Below, piece by piece: positions 1 to 7,830 of a DNA stretch of 11,737 nt (position 1 is its first letter; each line of letters starts with the position of its first letter). The position numbers were made by a program, and so were the translations under genes. Source of the stretch: Glomus cerebriforme. Its lineage: Eukaryota > Glomeromycota > Glomeromycetes > Glomerales > Glomeraceae. The notes beneath the pieces were generated by a model that worked only from the letters and a program-made list of their open reading frames with translations, was not told the origin of the DNA and searched no databases. The stretch is from contig QKYT01000570.1 of assembly GCA_003550305.1 (NCBI GenBank), forward strand, positions 17,933-29,669. The letters are read 5' to 3'.

Positions 1-1251
1 GAATAATACAGTATTTTCCTTTTATTTTGAATAAGGAAATTTGAACAAAGCGAATTTGTGATTTACATATATTTTAAAATTATATATTGTAAATAATAAT
101 TATAATTATTGTTGAATTTTAATGTACTTATAAGGTTTTTAAGTTACTTTTTATTTATTTATATTATTATTATTTATGAGGAAACCATATATATTTTTTT
201 TTTTTTTGTTGTTATTACATTCTTTAACGCGGGCGCGTTCGGTGGCTGTGTGTGGGCTGATCAATATTCAGTAACCATAAGCCATCGTGTGGCACGAGCT
301 TCTTTTTAAGTCGATCATTATCTTGCCCCTTTCCAGATATATTTTTTACAAAGAACTCTCGATATAAAAACAGAAATTCTTTCAACTAATTTTCATTCCC
401 TTAAAAAGCATTTGTCAAAACTTTAAAAATTATTTATATTATTCCGATATTGAGATTTTTTTTTTTTTAATTATTATCTTTTTAAAGAAATTCTTTAATT
501 ATTATTTGTATTTATTTATTATCTTTAGATTTATTATAAATAAACCATTAAAATGATCGTGTTAACCATAATTTTATTATTATTATTTTCCGAAAAAAAA
601 ATTATAATATATAATATGTACAATTTATATTATATGCAGTATTATAAAAATCATGTTCTATTTATAAAAAATTCCCGGTTAATTTTGAAAATTTTGGTTT
701 CATTATTATATGGCAAATATAAAATAAACAATTATGTTTGTTTTTTTTTGACTTTGCGTATGTTAAAGTATTTCTTTCTTTTTTTTTTTTTTTTAAGAAA
801 CATAATTTTTTTTTATAGAAAAAAAGTGTCTGTATATATTAAATTATAAAATCAAAAATTTATGATGAAATAAAAAAGATGGAAAAAGAAAATTTCTCGA
901 AAGTCTTTTTCGGAATTCGGACCGTTCAAGAATATATAATAACGCGAAATACGTACAATATATCAATTAATGATTATTTTGATTATCCCATTACATAAAA
1001 GTTTAAGACTAGAATTTAAAAAATGTGTAATTGCAGAATTATAAATACACTAAAAAAAATTTTTCGTATAAAATGACATTGGAGTTGTTCCTAGAAATTT
1101 TTTTTTTTTTTTTTATCGAATTTAAATGTGAAAAAAAAAATCGATGGCGTATAATAATTAACTTAATGTTTACATATTACAACAGTTTTACATAATCTAT
1201 CTTGGAAATTTTATAAATTTTTAACAATGGAATGTTCCATTAAAAAAAAAA
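1..1251. other. AT-rich stretch without a convincing gene
   Basis: Mostly A/T homopolymers (T runs near 192-207, 460-470, 780-795 and 1099-1113). The open frames at 109-309 and 553-849 translate to low-complexity Phe/Ile/Tyr/Leu-rich strings, as expected from such composition, and show no conserved motif. The only compositional break is a GC-rich patch at about 228-300, which leads into a flank sequence that recurs at 3181-3275 and is described separately. I see no splice-supported exon here. Confidence 0.6.
291..385. repeat. Duplicated flank, copy A
   Basis: This block aligns with 3181-3275. Shared landmarks in order on the plus strand are CACGAGC/CACGAGA, a T-rich tract, GTCGATC, a CCAGATAT core, and a TATAAAAA/TATAAAAAT stretch followed by a CAG and a T-rich run. 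Read on the minus strand, the conserved part lies upstream of CTCGTG, which in copy B opens a tRNA-like sequence. The block could therefore be the 5' flank of a Pol III-type gene, or the shared part of a dispersed element. Copy A has no recognisable tRNA body next to it. Confidence 0.45.
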
Positions 1252-1336
1252 TCAAAAATTCAAAAATTCGAAAATTCAAAATTACAAAATTCAAAATTCG
1301 AAAATTCAAAATTTGAAAATTCGAAAATTCAAAATC
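1252..1336. repeat. Imperfect tandem repeat of an AAAATTCG/AAAATTCA unit
   Basis: About nine imperfect units of 8-10 nt, alternating AAAATTCA and AAAATTCG with occasional variants (AAAATTAC, AAAATTTG). It begins directly after an A-run. No coding sense in any frame; a simple-sequence expansion is the plain explanation. Confidence 0.85.
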
Positions 1337-1517
1337 TTTAAGCATAAATTACATAATTTTCTGCCACTAGATATCGACTACATATTATAATATTCCTTTC
1401 TTCGAGATTATTATTTAAGAAATTATTTAAAGTATTACTTACGGAAATTCAGGATTAAAGGTTTATTGTTGTTTTAATATAATCTTTTGTGAATTAAACA
1501 TAAAATTTTTAATCAGG

Positions 1518-1667
1518 TTACCAACAGATCTTGTTACGCGATGTAATACTGGTGTAATTATGATCTATTATTAGAACGTTTACTCCGTCAATCTCTACGT
1601 TAAAAAATTTGATTTTTGAACACATGTCACGAATGTCCGAAGTGAAAACATCCAAACTCAAATTCAT
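1518..1667 (-). CDS. Possible exon or gene fragment, 49 codons, unknown product
   Basis: The minus strand reads from ATG at 1667 to TAA at 1518. The translation has ordinary protein composition instead of the Phe/Ile/Asn-rich noise around it; segments include LDVFTSDIRDMCSKIKFF and VEIDGVNVLIIDHNYTSI, ending ICW. A TTTTTTTAG acceptor-like sequence sits immediately before the ATG. A TTG|GTAACC donor-like sequence overlaps the stop, so this may be an internal exon of a spliced gene or a fragment of one. No neighbouring exon could be joined convincingly. Length alone is not significant at this base composition; the call rests on composition and splice-like edges. No family recognised. Confidence 0.3.
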   Translation of the reverse strand: MNLSLDVFTSDIRDMCSKIKFFNVEIDGVNVLIIDHNYTSITSRNKICW

Positions 1668-3148
1668 CTAAAAAAATTCTCGACACGGGAACACAAAATA
1701 TTTACCAAAAAAATGACAATAATGTAAATAATGTAACAACATCATCCCTTAGACCCCTATCTTCCCCTTTAATTATCAGAACAACAAAAAGTAAATTTTA
1801 AATGCATGTGCTCGTTTCTCCCGTTTCTCCGTTTCCCCTCTGATTTTTTAATAATTATTTGATGATAACAATAATGAAACTATAATTATAAATTTATGAA
1901 CACAAGGAGGGAATATCTCCGAATTGCATTTGCTTCTATTAATAGAATCGGTTTTTCATTATACGTAATTTGATAGACAGTAAGATTACTATATATGATT
2001 TGGGAAATTTATTCTTATTGGCAATTCGTAGGCACGTGATTGTACAAAGCCAAAAAGAAATACGTTAAATTATTGCATTGTTTTATATTTCAGATTGTTT
2101 GCAATATCGCATGACAAATTTAACTTCCAATTGAGTTTTTTTGTGTTAATGAGGGTTAATGAGGTCATTTATTTACTTATAAAGAAAGATGATTCTCGAG
2201 ATATTCACGCCACCAAACATTAAACTAAAAACTTACTACATATAAACCTGGGACATGTTTAATATCATGCTATATTCGGGATGTTTTTTCTTTAACCATT
2301 TCATTATATTCACAATGAAACCTTGGAATATGAATTCCCTTTTTTAATCTTCTAATGGAAATTATCGGAGTTCGGATTCGGAAAAAAATTCCGATAAATT
2401 ATTTAATTTAAGCGCAGTCATTATAGTTCATTATTCATATAGTCCCTATTTACTACTTTTGAATAATTTCTATTGTGAGATAAATTGGTAAATGATGGAG
2501 TTTTCGGAAATATATGTGCGATCAATGAGGATATTTTTGATATTTTTCCGACATCCCAAATTCAAATTACTCCACACATTTAATTCGTAAATATCACTTT
2601 CATTTTGACATTTAAAATGACAGCTTTCAAAAAAAAAAATATTACACAGATCCCCAGATTTTCTTAATTTAGAATCTTATTTTAATTATGTTTATTGTTT
2701 AATCTAAAATGTCGAATTATGTAAAAGATTCTCATTATTTATATTTCTAATATAAAAATTTTCCATGTAATAAATAAATATATAACAAATATATATTATA
2801 AACATGTATGCATTAAAAAGATATCACCAGGTAATAATTATTTGTTTAGTTTAATAAGGTTTATTTAAATGAATTTCTCCGCAAACTTGAATTTTTTAAG
2901 AATCCCACATGTCAATTAATTCATCCCCAACATTCCCAAAAAAGTAATTAAACAAAGCAATCATATTTAATTTACTTGCATAAATGAACTTATGTATTAA
3001 CCTTTTTATTTTATTTAACTTTTAAAATTTATAATGATAATTATTAATAAACATATAAACTTATATTAATATATTAACTATTTTATACTTTAAAGTATGT
3101 ATTTATACTATTCATACATTTCAATTAAAGATAATAGTGACTTTTTAA
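1668..3148. other. Intergenic stretch, no convincing gene
   Basis: It contains a CGTTTCTCC tandem pair (1813-1830), an exact 10-nt tandem duplication GTTAATGAGG (2145-2164), and a short stem TTATCGGA/TCCGATAA near 2360-2398. A 63-codon plus-strand open frame at 2032-2220 starts just after an AG and reads fairly protein-like (for example FRLFAISHDKFNFQLSFF). It has no start codon, and several such frames are expected by chance here, so it is not called a gene. From about 2760 to 3120 the sequence is nearly pure AT. Confidence 0.5.
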
Positions 3149-3189
3149 GCCACGATCCATTTTTTTTTACGCGCCACTGCGCCACGAGA
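3149..3189 (-). pseudogene. tRNA-like remnant resembling initiator tRNA-Met
   Basis: The minus strand contains GTGGCGCAGTGG followed by CGCG (3169-3185). This matches the D-arm/box A of eukaryotic initiator tRNA-Met, where GTGGCGCAGTGG and GCGCG are normally separated by two bases. It is followed after an A-run by TGGATCGTGG (3149-3158), which recalls the T-arm of the same tRNA (GGATCGAAACC). The anticodon arm is replaced by a poly-A stretch and the acceptor stem cannot form, so this is at most a remnant or the head of a tRNA-derived SINE. The identification uses general knowledge of tRNA consensus; a chance box-A match is possible. Confidence 0.35.
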
Positions 3190-3275
3190 TTTTTTTTTGT
3201 AGTCGATCTTTTTCCTTACCAGATATTATAAAGGAGTCTTTTTTAATATAAAAATAGCAGTCCTTTTTCTCTTAA
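3181..3275. repeat. Duplicated flank, copy B
   Basis: Partner of 291-385, with the same order of landmarks (CCACGAG, T-run, GTCGATC, CCAGATAT, TATAAAAAT, T-rich run). On the minus strand it lies directly upstream of the tRNA-like remnant, as expected for a duplicated 5' flank of a Pol III-type gene. Confidence 0.45.
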
Positions 3276-3401
3276 AATAATAAATGGATATCCTTTAAAA
3301 GAAACGCGAACAAAGTTATTCTGCAAGAGCAAAAAACAATTTCGTTTAAATAAATGAAATGTTTTCATTATTTCGATAATTATAAAAACTTTAATATTTT
3401 T

Positions 3402-3620
3402 TTAGAGTTGATTTCCAAAATTGATTAAGAAAGTGTAACCGTAATAATTTATATTATTATTCTGAAAAAAAAAAATTATTATATTTTGAAATGGTAACTT
3501 GTAGCCAATAGTTTTAAAACCCATTTCGATATTTTCATTATTTATCTTTAAATGGTATCTTATTTCGAAATTATGTATATTATTAGTTTGACTTTTTAAA
3601 CATTTATCATATAAATCCAT
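3402..3620 (-). CDS. Candidate small protein or exon, 72 codons
   Basis: ATG at 3620 to TAA at 3402. The first 45 residues have believable protein character (for example FEIRYHLKINNENIEMGFK, then GYKLPFQ). The following part is low-complexity Ile/Phe/Asn. A strong polypyrimidine-CAG acceptor-like sequence lies inside it, but no donor gives a frame-preserving splice that I can support. No signal peptide, membrane segment or known motif. It may be a downstream exon of the candidate at 3701-4014, which is on the same strand. A frame this long can occur by chance at this base composition. Confidence 0.3.
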   Translation of the reverse strand: MDLYDKCLKSQTNNIHNFEIRYHLKINNENIEMGFKTIGYKLPFQNIIIFFFQNNNINYYGYTFLINFGNQL

Positions 3621-3700
3621 GATTGTATAATTTTTTTACGATGCGAATGATATTTCTAAATCTATTCTTTCTTTATCGATACTATGATTTGTACTTAAAA

Positions 3701-4014
3701 TTATGTGATTATAACTGGTCCAACTGGTCCATTATCCACCAAACGTGGCTAATGCATTTATGCATTTATACAACAGCAGTTAAAAAAACATACTCCAAAT
3801 TGAATAGTTCTAACCGTGCCACAGTACTTTAAAAGAAAATAAATTTTATAATTGAAAAATAATTTACCCATAAAAATATTAAATGATTTTTCATAGCAGG
3901 AATAGCGGAATTAACTAAATATATATCACATCGGTTTTTTGGATAAACATTACAATAATAAGTATCAATATATCCATATTTATATATAAAGTTTGTAGAG
4001 CCATTTTTTTTCAT
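3701..4014 (-). CDS. Candidate three-exon minus-strand gene, unknown product
   Basis: Exon A, 4014 to 3868, starts at ATG and reads as protein (segments NGSTNFIYKYGYIDTYYC and DIYLVNSAIPAMKNHL). It ends in TGG before a GTAAAT donor. A 41-nt intron (3827-3867) ends TTTTAAAG. Exon B (3794-3826) gives YCGTVRTIQFG before a GTATGT donor. A 45-nt intron (3749-3793) with TTTAACTG as possible branch ends ATTAG. Exon C (3701-3748) gives PRLVDNGPVGPVIIT and a stop. Both joins keep frame and remove stops, for a 75-aa product. The introns are very short and no paralogue supports them, so the model is tentative. Exon A may extend upstream through an in-frame run after TATGTAG. No family recognised. Confidence 0.3.
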
Positions 4015-4714
4015 TAAAAAATTCGGTCTAATCTACATAATCTTTGTTTTCATATAAATTGTTAAATACAATTCTTTCAAATAATTCAAACATTATCATT
4101 GTTCATAGAACGCATAGAATGTGAGCAAACAATTATTTTTTCATATGAGATCAACGAGAGCACAAATTCTACGTTACAACTGATGTCGCATTACATAAAA
4201 ATTTAAAGTTTTATGTATTGCCTGAATCAAGCTTAAGTTTTTTTCATAAGTTTTCATTTACAAACTTTTGATGAAATATTCTATCTTAAATAAATTATCT
4301 ATTCAAATTTTACAATTTTTTTTTTCTTTTTTTCTTTTTTTTTCAGTTAAAAAAAAAACAAAATGCAGTGTTCCCGATTGATCAGCTGATCGTTTTATAC
4401 TGTAATTTTTGGCCTAAATTAGGAATTTACAAAATTTAGGTAATGAAATCTTTAATATTCATGATAATAATTTATTAGTAATTTATTCATAAAAGAAAAT
4501 GTGTACACACGACAAAGATTTATTTATCCAATCTCTTATTTGTCCATTCGGTGAAAAAAATTTTCAGGGGATTTTCAGGTGATTTAAGCTATCTTATAGT
4601 TTTTTTAGGAACACGAGTCACGTCTGCCGATTTTTGCATGGAAGATCCGGATGTATTATAAATAGACTAGTTTCGATTTAAAGATAACTATATGTATTCC
4701 ATTTAATATGTAAT
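4015..4714. other. Intergenic stretch, nothing recognised
   Basis: It contains a long T/C-rich tract ending in TTTCAG (about 4317-4345), which resembles a plus-strand splice acceptor but has no coding sequence after it. It also contains a 12-bp palindrome GATCAGCTGATC (4380-4391) and a short direct repeat around TTTTCAGG (4562-4580). No exon-like frame was found on either strand. Confidence 0.5.
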
Positions 4715-4974
4715 CTCGATACAAGATTTAGTTAGACTTTAATTACGGCAGAAATTTCTTGTACAGAAGAAAATTGATCGAAAATATAATATTATCAAAA
4801 AATTTTATGTCGCGTGGCGTAGTAACAAATCACAAATGTTTTTCAACTACAGGACATCGAGTTTAATAAATAATATACAATAATATATACATAATAATGA
4901 TATCAATTCGTTACAAGTAAAAAATTAGAATAAAATAAAATAAAGAAAGAAAACGTATCACAAATATGTATGAT

Positions 4975-6247
4975 TTACAAAAGAGATTGATGAATGATGA
5001 TACGGGGGTTTTCTTTAAGAAGAAACTTTTGATGATATTCCTTCCATGATTTTACAGCAGCTTCTAAATTCTCAAGATCTTCACGAGTTACCTGAAACGC
5101 CGTATCTAGTTTCTCATTAACCTTATTCATTCTTATTTCATAATCTTTCAATTTACCGCGCAGTTCTTGCAACCCATTTGCCATCTCAGTAAGATGACTT
5201 AACATATCCTTTACGACTTCGATATTTTGATTAGTAATACTCATTTCCTTAGTTTTGTCAACATCGACCTTATCATCTTCGGATTCTATTTGAAAATCTA
5301 AGAGACTACTTTCGACTTCTTCACGCCAACTCTGAGCTTCCATGACGGCCTTCTTTGCTTCTTCGACAATTCGGGCAAATTTTCCCAAAGTTATCTCTAA
5401 TTTCGATATGCGAGTTTTAAAATATTTGGAATCATGCCAAACGAAATTAGCGACTGCTTGTATTTTTTCGATCATGGCTTTGACCTCGATATCGAAAGTA
5501 CGATAAACCGAGTTGCTTTCTACAAACATTTCACGTAAGGAATCCCCGGCTTTGTAAAGTAAATCTGATAATGTTCTGAGCTTAATTGCAGCTGTTTTCC
5601 CGGTATCTGGGTGGGCTTTGCTTTTTTCCAGCACGTTTGCAACTCGGTTACAAAGGATAACATGCTGTGTCATTTCACTTGGAGCTATTTTTTCAAAGGT
5701 AACAAATAAATATAATCAGTATGCAAATAAGTTAACTAAAATAAGATCATAAAAATTATTTATTTTTTTTTCTAACCAGGAATTTCGGCCGAATTGAAAT
5801 CATTGAAAAGGTCAGTTGTAAAATTAGTAAATTGGGAAAGTGGTTTCGATGAGGGAGGTGGGAGAGGAGTGATGGGCTAAATTTATAAAATATGTCAGAA
5901 AGACTAGAATTTTGGAGAACAAGCAGAAATATTTTTTCCCATTACCTTCCAAGTTCCATCAAATAATGGACCAAGCTGTGCAAATTATACGTGAGTTAAT
6001 ATAATAAACCTAATAAACTGATAATGTTTTACAAAACATTACAGCGAACCTGATTCATAATGACGCATCTAGTATTTTCATCCTTCTAATAACCCAAGAT
6101 AAATTATATGTAAAATGCAATTATTACAATTATTAGAGATGAAGAAAGCAATAAAAGAATATGGTATCATTTGTTTTTATTTACCACAACTAACGACATA
6201 ATAACCATAATGGCAGCAAGGAAAATTCTTGTATATAATTGTTTCAT
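4975..6247 (-). CDS. Secreted coiled-coil protein, paralogue 1 (4 exons, 300 aa)
   Basis: Spliced model, each exon high to low: 6247-6185, 5975-5946, 5876-5777, 5684-4975. Donors are GTAAAT, GTAATG and GTTAGA; acceptors end CACAG, TTTAG and ATAG, with branch-like TACTGAT in the last intron. The same joins in the paralogue at 10506-11657 give a matching protein. Exon 1 encodes a signal peptide or N-terminal anchor (KQLY-TR, then IFLAAIMVIMSLVV). Residues 32-64 are a linker with LPPPSS and the sequon N49-F-T. The rest (66-300) is charged, helical and heptad-like, with blocks YKAGDSLREMFV, FDIEVKAMIEK, LRGKLKDYE and LEAAVKSW; Cys76 is the only cysteine of the helical region. An in-frame ATG at 6295 would add 16 residues and is the first ATG. 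Family not recognised; a secreted or surface helical-bundle role is inference. Confidence 0.85.
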
Positions 6248-6364
6248 ATTAAGATCATGTTTCGGAACCGGAACTCTAGGAATTATATCAGGCATTACCA
6301 AGACAAAGTATTTTTGATAATTATTATTTATTTATTTTTTTTTTTTAAAAAAAAAAGAAAAAAA

Positions 6365-6391
6365 GTTCGATATTTATTAACGAGATTAACT
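6365..6391 (-). promoter_or_regulatory. Conserved upstream block, paralogue 1
   Basis: On the minus strand this 27-nt block contains CTCGTTAATAAATATCGAAC and is identical to 11711-11737. In both copies it is followed by a poly-T/poly-A tract and then by the start of the gene, with 118 and 54 nt between block and ATG. Identity in otherwise diverged untranslated sequence suggests a core promoter; AATAAATAT could serve as a TATA-like element. Function is inferred. Confidence 0.55.
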
Positions 6392-6456
6392 TGCGCGAAA
6401 AAACGACACGTCATGATAAAAAAGTTCGTGTAATATAAACCATTTACTTGTTTGTA

Positions 6457-6684
6457 CTAGGTAAATCTAATCCATACTTTCCTAAAACTGTCCTTAATCA
6501 AAATTTCAATAAGAAAAACCTGTATTTTGTGCTTCTCATTATCACGTGTCAGGATACCCAGGTATGCGAATTTAACTATTTTGATCAATGAATCACCCTT
6601 CAAAGTTCAAACTATATCCGGTAATAAGTTACGATTTTTAGGATTAGACTCTGAATATCTTGCAAACTTCAAAAAGAATATCAT
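6457..6684 (-). pseudogene. Possible fragment of a LINE-type reverse transcriptase
   Basis: The minus strand reads ATG at 6684 to a TGA at 6607, then continues in the same frame for 49 codons to TAG at 6457. Around the stop the translation reads NLLPDIV, then TLKGDSLIKIVKFAYLGIL and TRDNEKHKIQ. A hydrophobic stretch followed by F-x-YLG-I-L and a charged tail resembles the region downstream of the catalytic motif in non-LTR reverse transcriptases. No catalytic YxDD is present. The opposite strand is also open (6461-6688), so the coding strand is uncertain, and a random frame of this length is not excluded. Confidence 0.22.
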
Positions 6685-6998
6685 TTAAAGTTTATGCAAG
6701 ATACCCGTGTATTTTAAAATTCATGGGAAAATTTATGCATTAAAGTTTTTAATTTGGAAGAATAAAAATAAAAAACTGAATAACCAATAATGATGGTTTT
6801 ATCAATAACGCTTTTATGAATAATATCCTTTTTTCCCCTCGCTTCTATTTATTTTCTTCTATATACTGTAACTTTCTGAAGGATAATTCATTAGACTCTT
6901 GCTTTACTTATCATTTAAAGGATATTGGCTTTAGCTTTTCCAAACATTTCTTTTGTATTCTTTAATACATTGTAATAAACCCATAAATAATCAGGTTA

Positions 6999-7118
6999 CA
7001 GTCTGCTCTCGATATAACGGACCTTCTATATAACGAATCTGTCAATTAAAATTCTTTAAATTCTTCGATATAATCTTATAGCGAATTTGAGAGGGCTCGT
7101 TATATTGAGAGCAGATTG
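6999..7118. mobile_element. 120-bp MITE of pogo/Tc1-mariner type
   Basis: Terminal inverted repeats of about 20 bp: left CAGTCTGCTCTCGATATAAC, right (reverse complement) CAATCTGCTCTCAATATAAC, two mismatches. TA flanks both ends (6997-6998 and 7119-7120). The related segment at about 8932-8940 has a single TA at the matching place (AATCAGATTATTCC), so it is an empty site. The CAGT start, TA target and ATATAACG-rich ends fit pogo/Tigger/Fot-type non-autonomous elements. No coding capacity. Confidence 0.8.
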
Positions 7119-7244
7119 TATTCCCTGATCCTTCTCAGCAACTGAATCGTACTTCTTTCAAGATCAAATTTGCTTCAAATTCAACCTTGTAAGTTCCAAC
7201 GTGAAGACTTAGAAACGATAGAATTTTATGTCACGAAAGGGAAT

Positions 7245-7352
7245 ATGAGATCTAAACAAAACTTTTCGATCATGTTATTCATGTTTGTAATTTTTACGAT
7301 GTTATTCACCTCCATTAACTCAGCATCATGGAGATGTGCAGCATATTATTAA
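7245..7352 (+). CDS. 35-aa peptide with signal sequence (frameshifted relic?)
   Basis: ATG at 7245 to TAA at 7350-7352. The N-terminal part is a clear signal-peptide shape: MRSKQNF, then a hydrophobic core SIMLFMFVIFTMLF, then TSINSA as a possible cleavage region. Only about eight residues follow (SWRCAAYY). The duplicate at 9105-9230 keeps the same hydrophobic core but continues directly into a DVQHIFNHLLQ frame. In this copy the matching sequence (DVQHIINRLLQLK) sits one frame over because of a 10-nt length difference at 7310-7340. It is therefore best read as the broken 5' part of a secreted-protein gene, though the short peptide could still be made. Confidence 0.45.
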   Translation: MRSKQNFSIMLFMFVIFTMLFTSINSASWRCAAYY

Positions 7353-7554
7353 CCGTTTGTTACAATTAAAAGACCAAATTCTGGGTGAATCGTCAATAAA
7401 TGATTTGTTATATCGATATTGTTCAAGAAATTGATTTGACACTTATCTCACCTTTGGTAGCAGTAAAACTCGTCTGATAGCTCAAATATTGTCTGTAGAC
7501 GAAACTATTGAAACATTGTTAATGGTGGATGAGTTCGGCGGAGGATGTAACTAA
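7291..7554 (+). pseudogene. Downstream frame of the same decayed secreted-protein gene
   Basis: Frame shifted by one relative to the signal-peptide frame. It is open from 7291 to a TGA at 7432-7434 and then, in the same frame, to TAA at 7552-7554. It reads GDVQHIINRLLQLKDQ, then GESSINDLLYRYCSRN, stop, then FDTYLTFGSSKTRLIAQ and ETIETLLMVDEFGGGCN. Composition is protein-like, and the DVQHI region is matched by the duplicate. One frameshift and one stop separate it from a complete secreted protein. No family recognised. Confidence 0.5.
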
Positions 7555-7830
7555 AACATATGTGAGACAGGACATAATGCACGAAATAAATCGAAATGTA
7601 AACAATTTTCAAAATAGTTAGTTTGGCTAGGATTTTAAAAATAATAACTAATAAAATTAATTTTTATTGCTTTAACATAGTTACTAGTTTTATTATTAAT
7701 TGAGATTAAGAATTGAAAGTTGGAATGGGATTAGGCAAATTTTTTATTTCTTAACTATCCAAAATTGTCACGTAGTCTCAATGATTTATTATTATAATTT
7801 TTCGTGGTGAATTACACCTGACAAAATTTC

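Larger units (their letters stand above)
4715..6391. repeat. Segmental duplication, copy 1 (gene plus flanks)
   Basis: Homologous to 10255-11737. Outside the exons the match is patchy but collinear: ACAAGATTTAGT, ACGGCAGAAAT versus ACGGTAGAAAT, and GCGTAGTAAC in the 3' flank, then the gene, then a 27-nt identical upstream block. Exons are much better conserved than introns and flanks, which points to purifying selection on the coding parts and an old duplication. Confidence 0.8.
6820..7830. repeat. Second segmental duplication, copy 1
   Basis: Collinear with about 8786-9610. Anchors include TAGACTCTTGCTTT, TATCATTTAAA, TTTGTATTCTTTAATRCAT, the signal-peptide region, GTGCAGCA, TTGATTTGACAC, GAAACTATTGAA and TTTTTCGTG. 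It differs from copy 2 by a 120-bp MITE present only here (6999-7118) and by about 100 nt extra in copy 2 before TTGATTTGACAC. It is more diverged than the pair of coiled-coil genes. Confidence 0.75.

Noticed and set aside
553..849. 98-codon plus-strand open frame
   Set aside because: Low-complexity Phe/Leu/Ile/Tyr/Lys composition produced by T and A runs; no motif and no paralogue.
2032..2220. 63-codon plus-strand open frame after an AG
   Set aside because: No start codon or downstream exon; several frames of this length are expected by chance at this base composition.
4380..4391. 12-bp palindrome GATCAGCTGATC
   Set aside because: No partner copy, no flanking structure, no gene dependence visible; likely chance.
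5671..5673. ATG at 5673 as the start of paralogue 1
   Set aside because: It is an internal Met (residue 69); the aligned residue in paralogue 2 is Ile, and conserved exons lie upstream.
7288..7324. 37-nt GTAATT...ACTCAG intron that would join the start of the 35-aa peptide frame to the DVQHI frame
   Set aside because: It gives a valid frame, but it removes the signal-peptide core and is very short. Copy 2 keeps the same sequence as coding-like hydrophobic residues without needing a splice.
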